Shown here: positions 26,934 to 35,182 of the stretch, piece after piece | Layout: every line of letters begins with the position of its first letter | Numbering within the stretch: the stretch's first letter is position 1 | Assembly (NCBI GenBank): GCA_025055575.1 | Contig: JANWWP010000017.1 | Location: 1 to 64,000, forward strand | Origin: Flavobacteriales bacterium | GTDB taxonomy: Bacteria > Bacteroidota > Bacteroidia > CAIKAF01 | Length of the DNA stretch: 64,000 bases | Direction: 5' to 3' | The notes under the pieces: generated by a model | Databases searched by the model: none | Seen by the model: only the letters and a program-made list of their open reading frames with translations | Told to the model about the DNA's origin: nothing | Made by a program: the position numbers and the translations under genes

Positions 26934-28220
26934 ATGCGCACTTTAAAAATTGTTTCCTGCATCGGGTTCACTGTACTTACAAGTTTTTCTGCCCATAGCC
27001 AGATTGCCATCAGCGAAATCAATTACAACTCCGATTCGCTGAACAGCCCGGGCGACTGGATTGAATTGTACAATTACTCCGGCAACTCCGTGGATTTGTC
27101 CAATTGGAAAATTATGGACAGCCAGCCTGTAAATGCCTTCACCATTCCAGGTGGCACCGTGATTCCGGCCAACGGGCGGCTGGTGCTGGCAGAAAACTTT
27201 ACCAAGTTTGACCAGCGTTTTCCGGGCATCCCCCGCATCGGACCCCTCAGCTTCGGCCTTGCAGGATCCGGAGAGCAGATCACACTGATGGACCAAAATG
27301 GTATTGTCAAAGTGCAACTGACCTACGATGACAGCCTTCCCTGGAGCAAATGCGCCGATGGCATGGGGCGTACACTGGAAATCATCAATCCCCAGGGCAA
27401 CGCCAACGACCCTTCCAACTGGCGCTGCGGTTGTGTGATGGGTTCTCCCAATGCAGCGTTTTCGCCCTGCACGAGCGAAGTGGTGATCGTTTCTGAAATC
27501 AACTATAATTCCGACTCGGTGGCCAATCCTGAAGATTGGTTTGAGCTTTGGAACACCAGCAACGGGGTGGTCAACATCAGTGGTTGGTATGTGCGGGATG
27601 ACAACAACAGCAACGTTTTTCAGTTCCCGGCCAACACCGTGCTCAATCCCCAAGCCCGCCTCGTGGTATTTCGGGATGCCGCGGCCTTCGCGGCCCAGCA
27701 TCCAAATGTCAGTAACAAAGTGGGGCCTTTTTCCTTTGGATTGAGCAATTCCGGAGATTGTATCCGTTTGTATGACAACCAGAACCGGATAAAATTCACA
27801 GTTTGTTACTCGGATAAATCTCCCTGGCCTGTGGAAGCCGATGGCGGGGGCTACACACTGGAGTTGGATACCCTATTTAATAACAGTAAAGATGTTTGCT
27901 CGCCCGCATCCTGGTTCGCGGGATGCAAGGGCGGCTCGCCGGGCAAGGCTTTTAGCCCTTGTAATGCCAGCCTACCTGAAGACCTCCTCGCAGGAATTTC
28001 TATTTTTCCCAACCCGGCTTCTGAAATTTTGTATTTTGAAACCGAAAAGCCTGTTGAGGAAATAACCCTGACCGACTTGAACGGGAAAATTTTAATGCGT
28101 TTTAACGGCCCACCCGACAATGGTTTTTTAAACTTAAGCCCGCTTCCTGGAGGGCTTTACATTCTTAAGATCCGCTTCCGGGAAGGCTTTGCTGCCCAAA
28201 GGCTGGCCATCGTCAGGTAG
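26934..28220 (+). CDS. Tandem lamin-tail-domain (LTD) protein with T9SS sorting domain
   Basis: ISEINYNSDSLNSPGDWIELYN... and VSEINYNSDSVANPEDWFELWN... repeats; C-terminus ISIFPNPASEILYFETE...GGLYILKIR. Confidence 0.87.
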   Translation: MRTLKIVSCIGFTVLTSFSAHSQIAISEINYNSDSLNSPGDWIELYNYSGNSVDLSNWKIMDSQPVNAFTIPGGTVIPANGRLVLAENFTKFDQRFPGIPRIGPLSFGLAGSGEQITLMDQNGIVKVQLTYDDSLPWSKCADGMGRTLEIINPQGNANDPSNWRCGCVMGSPNAAFSPCTSEVVIVSEINYNSDSVANPEDWFELWNTSNGVVNISGWYVRDDNNSNVFQFPANTVLNPQARLVVFRDAAAFAAQHPNVSNKVGPFSFGLSNSGDCIRLYDNQNRIKFTVCYSDKSPWPVEADGGGYTLELDTLFNNSKDVCSPASWFAGCKGGSPGKAFSPCNASLPEDLLAGISIFPNPASEILYFETEKPVEEITLTDLNGKILMRFNGPPDNGFLNLSPLPGGLYILKIRFREGFAAQRLAIVR

Positions 28221-28235
28221 AAAGCGTCCATTTCA

Positions 28236-29576
28236 TTACAATAGTTCATTGGCCAAATTAGCCAGCATGCTGCGCTCTCCTTTCTCCAGAGTGATGTGGG
28301 CATGCAAGGCGTGGTGGTGAATTTTGTCAATGAGGTAACTAAGTCCGTTGCTTTCGGTGTCTAAGTAAGGCGTGTCAATCTGGAAAATGTCCCCGGTGAA
28401 AACAATTTTGGTACCTTCTCCGGCCCGTGTAATGATGGTTTTGATTTCGTGGGGCGTGAGATTCTGGGCTTCGTCCACGATGAAAAAAACATTGCTTAGG
28501 CTGCGGCCGCGTATGTAAGCCAGGGGCTGAATCACAAGTTTTTCAGTTTCCAGCATCTCATTGATTTTCCGGGCCTCTTTATCATTTTCCCCGTGGCGGC
28601 TTTGAATGTATTTCAAATTATCATACAGCGGCTCCATGTAGGGGTTGAGTTTGCTTTTTATGTCGCCGGGCAGGTATCCGATGTCCTTGTTGCTGAGAGG
28701 CACGATAGGACGGGCGAGGTAGATTTGCCAATAGTCCCGACGAAGTTCAAGAGCCGCGGCCAAGGCCAGTAATGTTTTGCCGGTGCCGGCCACCCCTTGG
28801 AGGGTCACCAGCCGCACCTGGGGATTCAACAGAGCGTGGAGGGCAAAAACCTGCTCTACATTGCGCGGCCGGATGCCATACGCTTCGCGCCGTTCCAGGC
28901 GCTCCACACGCTGCGTTTCGGGATTCATGTAAGCCAGGACGCTGCTGTTTTCGCTGGTGATCAAATAGTAGTGGTTGGGGAAGCGGGGAACGTCTTCAGG
29001 CAAGTCAGACAGAGCACAAAATCCTTTTTGATAAATCGCTTCAATGAGGTCGGGTTTGGCCACCCGGATTTCACTTTTACCTGTGTACAATGCAGAGATA
29101 TCGCGTACCTTACCTGTCTCAAAATCTTCGGCCTCAATGAGCAGACTTTTGGCTTTAATGCGCAGATTGATATCTTTTGTCACCAACACCACGCGCCGGT
29201 TAGGATATTGGTTTTTTAAGGCCAGTGCGGCATTCAGAATTTTGTGGTCAGGCTTGGCATCTCCAAATATTTCGCAGGCATCCGGATGGGCGTGTTCATC
29301 CATCACCACGCGGAAGTAGCCTTTGTCCGAACCGTTGATGGGAATCCAATCATTGAAGGTGGTCCCTTCGCTGTAATCATCCATCATTCGGATAAATTGC
29401 CGCGCCTCAAAATTTTTGGTATCATTCCCTTTTTTGAAATTGTCCAGCTCTTCCAGCACGCTGATGGGAATGGCCACATCATGTTCTTCAAAACAGTTGA
29501 TGGCGTTGTGATTGAAAAGGATTACAGAGGTGTCCAGAATAAAAATTTTTTTTTCTTTCCTTCTGCGGGGCGTCAT
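28236..29576 (-). CDS. PhoH-like ATPase with N-terminal PIN domain
   Basis: FILDTSVILFN (PIN), LQGVAGTGKTLLALAAALE, FIVDEAQNLTPHEIKTIITRAGEGTKIVFTGD. Confidence 0.95.
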   Translation of the reverse strand: MTPRRRKEKKIFILDTSVILFNHNAINCFEEHDVAIPISVLEELDNFKKGNDTKNFEARQFIRMMDDYSEGTTFNDWIPINGSDKGYFRVVMDEHAHPDACEIFGDAKPDHKILNAALALKNQYPNRRVVLVTKDINLRIKAKSLLIEAEDFETGKVRDISALYTGKSEIRVAKPDLIEAIYQKGFCALSDLPEDVPRFPNHYYLITSENSSVLAYMNPETQRVERLERREAYGIRPRNVEQVFALHALLNPQVRLVTLQGVAGTGKTLLALAAALELRRDYWQIYLARPIVPLSNKDIGYLPGDIKSKLNPYMEPLYDNLKYIQSRHGENDKEARKINEMLETEKLVIQPLAYIRGRSLSNVFFIVDEAQNLTPHEIKTIITRAGEGTKIVFTGDIFQIDTPYLDTESNGLSYLIDKIHHHALHAHITLEKGERSMLANLANELL

Positions 29577-29663
29577 AAGATAGGATGGTTTCTAAAATCC
29601 CGAAATAAAGTTACCCGATCCACTCACTGGACGTATGCAGAAAACCGAAATTTTTTACCGTAA

Positions 29664-30320
29664 TTACAAACAAGTCTCCCGCCCTGTTATCCAAGCCTCA
29701 GCGGTTTGTTGGAAAAAATCCAAAACGGTTTCCCGACCGGACTTCTCTAAGATAGAGACGGAAAGAACCACAGGTACTTTTTCCAGAAAATGCCCAAGCT
29801 CCTGAAGGCGTTTTTGAACGATATGTCGGGCACTGCTGCGCGGAAGTTTATCACACTTGGTGAAAATGAGCACCCAGGGAAGACCCGATTGCTCCAAGTT
29901 CTGCATCACAGCCAGATCCGAACGCTGCCAAGGCACGGACACATCCACCAAAAGACACACCAAAGCTAAATTGGGCCTGTGCCTGAGGTAGGCGTTGAGA
30001 TGACTCTGCCAGGCTTCCCTTTCTTTTTGGCCCGCGCGCGCATACCCATATCCGGGGACATCCGTAAAGTACCATTTTTGAGAAACCTCAAAGTGGTTGA
30101 TGGTGCGCGTTTTACCAGGCCGAGCCGATGTGTGGGCTAGATGCTTGCGCCCGGTCAAAAAATTCAGCAAGGAGGATTTGCCGACATTGCTACGGCCCAG
30201 GAACACAAACTCCGGTTTGTCGGGCGGAGGAGCCTCCGTGTAGCTGAGACTGCTTTTTAGAAAGCGGGCATCCAACGGAAGAGGCCAGCGGCTCAGTTGG
30301 GCACGGGATTGCGCAACCAT
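29664..30320 (-). CDS. engB: Ribosome biogenesis GTP-binding protein EngB/YihA
   Basis: FLGRSNVGKSSLLNFL, PGKTRTINHF, DVPGYGYA, FTKCDKL. Confidence 0.95.
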   Translation of the reverse strand: MVAQSRAQLSRWPLPLDARFLKSSLSYTEAPPPDKPEFVFLGRSNVGKSSLLNFLTGRKHLAHTSARPGKTRTINHFEVSQKWYFTDVPGYGYARAGQKEREAWQSHLNAYLRHRPNLALVCLLVDVSVPWQRSDLAVMQNLEQSGLPWVLIFTKCDKLPRSSARHIVQKRLQELGHFLEKVPVVLSVSILEKSGRETVLDFFQQTAEAWITGRETCL

Positions 30321-31057
30321 CCCTCCAACAGCCTGTTAAAAGTTTCGGGATGCTCCATCATGGGCGCATGCCCGCATTTATCAATCCAAAACAAAGCCGA
30401 GTTGCGAAGGCGCTGATGAAATTCCTCGGCCACTTCCGGAGGGGTAATAATGTCGTTTCGGCCCCAAATAAGACAAGTGGGTGTTTGAATGACGTGCAAC
30501 TCATCGGCCATGTTGTGGCGAATGGCGGACTTGGCAATGGAAATGATACGAACCAGCTTGCTTCGGTCATTGATAATTTCAAACACCTCGTCCACGAGTT
30601 CCTTCGTGGCAATGGCAGGATCATAAAATGTGATTTCTACTTTCTTCTTGATGAATTCATAATCTCCCCGTTTGGGATAAGAACCTCCGAAAGCATTTTC
30701 ATAAAGACCTGAAGATCCTGTGAGAATCAAATGTTTTAAGAGGGGCTGATGGTTCACGGCATACACCAAAGCCACGTGACCGCCCAAAGAGTTCCCCAGC
30801 ATGGACACCTGCTCATAGCCTTTAAACTCTATAAAATCACGGATATATCGATATAACGGTTTCACTCCGGCATCCAGAATGTTGATCTCAAAAATGGGCA
30901 TGAGCGGAATCACCACTCTGTAGTCTTTTTTAAAATGCTCCACCACCCCTGAAAAATTACTCAGGGCGCCCATGAGACCATGCAACAACATAAGAACGGG
31001 GCCCTCGCCCTCCTCAAAATACGCAAAACCGTTTTCCCGTATCACCCTATCTTCCAT
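30293..31057 (-). CDS. Alpha/beta hydrolase
   Basis: LMLLHGLMGALSNFSGV, MLGNSLGGHVAL (GxSxG-like nucleophile elbow), CGHAPMMEHPE. Confidence 0.9.
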   Translation of the reverse strand: MEDRVIRENGFAYFEEGEGPVLMLLHGLMGALSNFSGVVEHFKKDYRVVIPLMPIFEINILDAGVKPLYRYIRDFIEFKGYEQVSMLGNSLGGHVALVYAVNHQPLLKHLILTGSSGLYENAFGGSYPKRGDYEFIKKKVEITFYDPAIATKELVDEVFEIINDRSKLVRIISIAKSAIRHNMADELHVIQTPTCLIWGRNDIITPPEVAEEFHQRLRNSALFWIDKCGHAPMMEHPETFNRLLEGWLRNPVPN

Positions 31058-31073
31058 GCCTCAATTTGGGAAC

Positions 31074-31081
31074 CAAAAGTA
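31074..31081 (-). promoter_or_regulatory. -7 box (minus strand TACTTTTG) for 30293..31057
   Basis: TAnnTTTG on minus strand 17 nt before start. Confidence 0.5.
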
Positions 31082-31136
31082 AAAATTAATTCCCACCCGC
31101 TTGTTCCCCCCTCGAAGTGGGCAACAGGACAAAATC

Positions 31137-31628
31137 CTAGTAGAGGCCGCAATAACCGACAAAAGGTATAACCCGGCTCAGTCCTTTGGCATCGAGAATT
31201 TGAATGGAGCCCGACTTCCGGAAACGATTCGAACCCAAACTGCCTTCTTCACGGATTTTCAAAGCCATGGAATATTCGCTGTTTTGATACTTTTCTTCCA
31301 CGTCGAATTCATTGAGATTCGAGGAACCCGTTTTGTACATTAAGGAGAAGGCATTATTTAAACGAATGACGGCTATTTTGTCCATATCGCTCACAAATAT
31401 GAATTGTTTGTTTGCGAGGCCCGAGGAGTCCCGGGCAAAAAAACATCCACAGCCCCGGATGTCGAAAGGTATTTCAGAAAAAGTTTGAGGTTCAAGAAGG
31501 TCCTCTCTTTGAGGTGTAAGTTGGCTTCCACTCACCGAACTTGTGAGCCCCCCCTCATTGCATCCCATCAAAAATAGGGAAACAAAAGTGAGCCAACAAG
31601 AGCCGGCTGAAACGGAAAGAGGAGCCAT
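31137..31628 (-). CDS. Hypothetical lipoprotein
   Basis: MAPLSVSAGSCWLTFVSLFLMGCNEGG lipobox-like. Confidence 0.6.
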   Translation of the reverse strand: MAPLSVSAGSCWLTFVSLFLMGCNEGGLTSSVSGSQLTPQREDLLEPQTFSEIPFDIRGCGCFFARDSSGLANKQFIFVSDMDKIAVIRLNNAFSLMYKTGSSNLNEFDVEEKYQNSEYSMALKIREEGSLGSNRFRKSGSIQILDAKGLSRVIPFVGYCGLY

Positions 31629-31760
31629 AATGGACGTTTTGGGCGAAATGCTCTGCAAGTATAATATTTTTTTTAATACATGCAAATTCTTGTAACCTAA
31701 TCTTGGGGAAAATGTTTTTGTTTTAGATTAAAAGCTTAACTTTCTCTCTTTTGGTCACAT

Positions 31761-31768
31761 TAACTTTG
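31761..31768 (+). promoter_or_regulatory. -7 box TAACTTTG immediately upstream of ATG 31776
   Basis: TAnnTTTG, 7 nt before ATG. Confidence 0.6.
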
Positions 31769-31775
31769 AAACAAA

Positions 31776-34130
31776 ATGAACATGAGAATAATTGAGAATT
31801 TTCTGGCTTTAACTTTTATTTGTATTAAAATATTATCTGCCCAGGTTTCGAAATATGATCTCATGCGTATCCGCCTGTCCGCGGATAGTTGGGAGGTTAT
31901 TTCCGGGTCAGGGCTTTTGGATTGCGGGGTCCACGTGAAGCCCGGTTGTTGTCTCATAGGAGACTTTCCTGAAACTGTGGCAGGAGAATTAAATCCCTTG
32001 GATTTCGAGATCCTTAAACGTCCGGCCATCGCTTTGGAAAAGTCCGGCTCAGGAGCTTGTGAGAAGGGGACGTTCCCTTCCGTTCAGAATTTTCAACTGG
32101 GCAGTATGGGTGGTTTTTACCGGCTGGCAGAGGTGGACAGCGAGATGGCCCGAATGCGTCAATTGTTTCCCCAATATGTATCTCAAAAATACACGATACC
32201 CGGCCTCACCACACATCAGGGCCGGCCCTTGTCCTATTACAGAATTTCGGACAATCCGCACCTCAACGAACAAGAACCGGCTATATTCTATGGGGCTGCC
32301 ATCCACGCCAGGGAACCCATTTCGGTATCCAACCTCATCTATTTCCTTTGGTTTTTGCTTGAAAATGCCGCTCAAAGGCCGGACTTGCAATTTTTAATTG
32401 AAAACTCTGAGTTGTACGTGATGCCCATGATCAACCCGGACGGCTATTATTATAACGAAACTACAGCGCCAAACGGCGGGGGCAACTGGCGAAAAAATAT
32501 GCGCAACAACGGCGATGGCACATGGGGCGTGGACTTAAACCGCAACTTTCCGTTTGCCTGGGGTTGGGATGATTTGGGCAGCAGTCCGGATCCGGCTTCT
32601 TTCACCTACCGCGGCCCCTCGCCGGCATCAGAACCGGAAGTTCAGGCTGTGATTTGGCTGGCCAATCAGGAAAAATTCAAATTCAGCTTGATGCACCATT
32701 CTTATGGAAATTTTCTGATCCATCCCTGGAATTACATCCCCCAGGCAGCCCCAGACTCCCTGATTTTCCGGTCGGCCGGGCACTATTTGACTCTAGAAAA
32801 TAATTTTTTATCTGGCACCTGCCAGGAAACGGTAGGATATTTAGCCAATGGAGGTTCGGACGATTATCTGTACGGGGATACCTCGGCGCCCAAAGGTCGG
32901 ATCCATGCCTTTACTCCGGAAACAGGCACCTATTACGATGGCTTTTGGCCTATGCAGGAACGCATCATCCCGCTGTGCCACCGGAATTTATGGATGAATC
33001 TGGCCCCTCTTTATCTCCTTTTTCCGACGCTCCAGCACAATCTGACGCCGCCGGTCATTTTGCCTAGCGGCCAGGAACACGTACTGCGCTTTCAATGGCA
33101 ACGCGTTTCCGATACCAACGCCGTGTTTTTGCGGAGTGTTCAAAGTCTGAGTCCTTACATCCAAATACCCGCTTCCCTTGCCCAGCGTCAAATTTTTTAT
33201 CCGGCGGCCTTTACCGCCCTGGACGACTCCCTCGTTTTAAACGTTTTGTCGGGCGCCCCGCAAGGCACCTCCGCACGCGTTGTACTTTCATGGCACAATG
33301 GAGTTTTCGAACGCACAGATACTTTATCTTTTATTCTTGGCGTGCCGGAAACGATTTTTTACACTGCCTGCGACAATAATTCGCCCGAAACCTTCACCGC
33401 CCAGGGCTGGGGATTTTCTTCTCAGTCGTATATAAGCCCCCCGGCTTCGATCACGGACTCGCCTTTCGGAAATTATCCACCCAATGCAGAACAAACCCTT
33501 ATTTTTAACAAAGTCATCAATCTGGCGGATGCGCTGGCAGCAGAACTCCGCTTCAGAGCCCGATGGGAAACGGAAAAATCCTATGATATTGTAGTTCCCT
33601 TTGCCCGGATATTCTTGGGGGATGAGGTGCCATTGTGCGGTCAGTATACCTTTCCTGTATTTTCAGCCCCGCCCTCTGGCCCTGCCTCAGAACAACCGGC
33701 TTACGATGGTATGAGCGCAGGGTGGATCGAGGAACATATTTCGCTCGCAGGTCTGCTGGGAGAAAAATTCCAACTGGGCTTTCGGCTGTATTCAGACAGC
33801 TATGTAGAGAAAGACGGTTTTTACCTGGATGATGTTCAGATTATCAAAATTGGTCCTTCCTCGGCCGTAGTTCCAGCTGTAGAAACTTCCGGTGAAAAGC
33901 CTTTAATAATTGTACATAAGCCCGGTCAGGAACAGCTTTTAATTCATATTCAAAATGTTCCTGAGGATGCCTACATTTACATATACAATATAGCCGGCAC
34001 CCTGATGTGGTCAAAAAAAATTTATAAAGAGGAAAGAAACATTAACATTAATTTGAACAGCTGGCCTTCAGGCGTTTACATGGTACGTCTCAACGAATGG
34101 TGTGAAAGGTTTATTGTGAAAAAAGATTGA
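31776..34130 (+). CDS. M14 family zinc carboxypeptidase with T9SS-type C-terminus
   Basis: YGAAIHAREPIS, YVMPMINPDGYYYNETT...NWRKNMRNN...GVDLNRNFPFAWG; C-terminal IYNIAGTLMWSKKI...PSGVYMVRL. Confidence 0.92.
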   Translation: MNMRIIENFLALTFICIKILSAQVSKYDLMRIRLSADSWEVISGSGLLDCGVHVKPGCCLIGDFPETVAGELNPLDFEILKRPAIALEKSGSGACEKGTFPSVQNFQLGSMGGFYRLAEVDSEMARMRQLFPQYVSQKYTIPGLTTHQGRPLSYYRISDNPHLNEQEPAIFYGAAIHAREPISVSNLIYFLWFLLENAAQRPDLQFLIENSELYVMPMINPDGYYYNETTAPNGGGNWRKNMRNNGDGTWGVDLNRNFPFAWGWDDLGSSPDPASFTYRGPSPASEPEVQAVIWLANQEKFKFSLMHHSYGNFLIHPWNYIPQAAPDSLIFRSAGHYLTLENNFLSGTCQETVGYLANGGSDDYLYGDTSAPKGRIHAFTPETGTYYDGFWPMQERIIPLCHRNLWMNLAPLYLLFPTLQHNLTPPVILPSGQEHVLRFQWQRVSDTNAVFLRSVQSLSPYIQIPASLAQRQIFYPAAFTALDDSLVLNVLSGAPQGTSARVVLSWHNGVFERTDTLSFILGVPETIFYTACDNNSPETFTAQGWGFSSQSYISPPASITDSPFGNYPPNAEQTLIFNKVINLADALAAELRFRARWETEKSYDIVVPFARIFLGDEVPLCGQYTFPVFSAPPSGPASEQPAYDGMSAGWIEEHISLAGLLGEKFQLGFRLYSDSYVEKDGFYLDDVQIIKIGPSSAVVPAVETSGEKPLIIVHKPGQEQLLIHIQNVPEDAYIYIYNIAGTLMWSKKIYKEERNININLNSWPSGVYMVRLNEWCERFIVKKD

Positions 34131-34177
34131 GCCGATCCTAAATTTAATATACATCATGCCATAATTAAAAAATGGAA

Positions 34178-35182
34178 TTATGGCCCGTATATCAGTTTTT
34201 CAGCTACGATTTCAGGAGCCACTTTCTCCATACATGAACAGGAGTGCGGGATGCATTTTTTAGAACAATCCAGCGCCCCGGTGAGCGCCAGCACGCGCGG
34301 GCCTATGGGGGCCCATCGGCCAGGATGCATGGGGCTGCGCGGCACAAACAGACCGATGGTATTTAATCCTAAAGCTGCCGCCACATGCAAAGGGCCTGTC
34401 GAGGGCGCTGCAATACTGTGGCAGGTGGCGATAAAACGTATGAATTCCTCCAGATTAAATTGCCCGCACACATTCAGAGCCTTTACGTTCCCGGATTCCC
34501 GGATAAGATATTCCGCTTCAGCTTGATGTTCTGAAAGTCCAGAAACAAATATTTCTGCATTTTTTAACGACCCGAGAATCCTGAGAAGGGAAATCCAATG
34601 CTTGCGGGGCCAAAGGGGTGCACTTTTGTTGCTGAAAGGATGAAGTAGTATGCGCAGCGAGCCGGCAGAATGAGAATTCCCATTCAGGGACCAGAGCTTT
34701 AATTGGGATAATTCATCCAGAGCGCAGGGCCACACACGCGGCAAAAATTTTTTAACCAGCACCAGGTTGAGTTGGGTCTCATGCCAAGGAGAATGCCGGC
34801 GAGAGAAAAAAATTCTTTCATTGGAATATAACCAGTGCCACCACCGGCCCGCTGTTCCTGTGCGCCGTCGAAAATTCAGTTTCAGAGCCATCCGGGCTTC
34901 TTCAGGCCGGCTGTAGAAAAAAACGATGTGACTGCGTTCTGTTTCCGGCCATGGCACACGGCCTTCCATAAAATCTTCAAGGGCCACCCAGGAATCCAAA
35001 AAAGTGCAACGCTGCACCAAAGGCTCCCATGACTTGCGACAAATAAAGCGAAGAGCCCAATCCGGATATGTGTGGTGTATCCAACGCAATGACCACAGGC
35101 TCACCATGACGTCGCCCATGTTGTCGCTGCGAAGAATGGTGAGCGAGGGCTGTGGAGATGGTTCTTCTGCCGATAATTTCAA
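34178..35182 (-). CDS. Glycosyltransferase family 9 (heptosyltransferase-like); probable TTG start overlapping the cphA stop
   Basis: LTILRSDNMGDVMVSLWSLRWI, ILLHPFSNKSAPLWPRKHW, CHSIAAPSTGPLHVAAALGLNTIGLF. Confidence 0.83.
   Translation of the reverse strand: MKLSAEEPSPQPSLTILRSDNMGDVMVSLWSLRWIHHTYPDWALRFICRKSWEPLVQRCTFLDSWVALEDFMEGRVPWPETERSHIVFFYSRPEEARMALKLNFRRRTGTAGRWWHWLYSNERIFFSRRHSPWHETQLNLVLVKKFLPRVWPCALDELSQLKLWSLNGNSHSAGSLRILLHPFSNKSAPLWPRKHWISLLRILGSLKNAEIFVSGLSEHQAEAEYLIRESGNVKALNVCGQFNLEEFIRFIATCHSIAAPSTGPLHVAAALGLNTIGLFVPRSPMHPGRWAPIGPRVLALTGALDCSKKCIPHSCSCMEKVAPEIVAEKLIYGP

Noticed and set aside
26943-27701. 252-aa minus-strand ORF
   Set aside because: Antisense to the LTD protein; no domain features.
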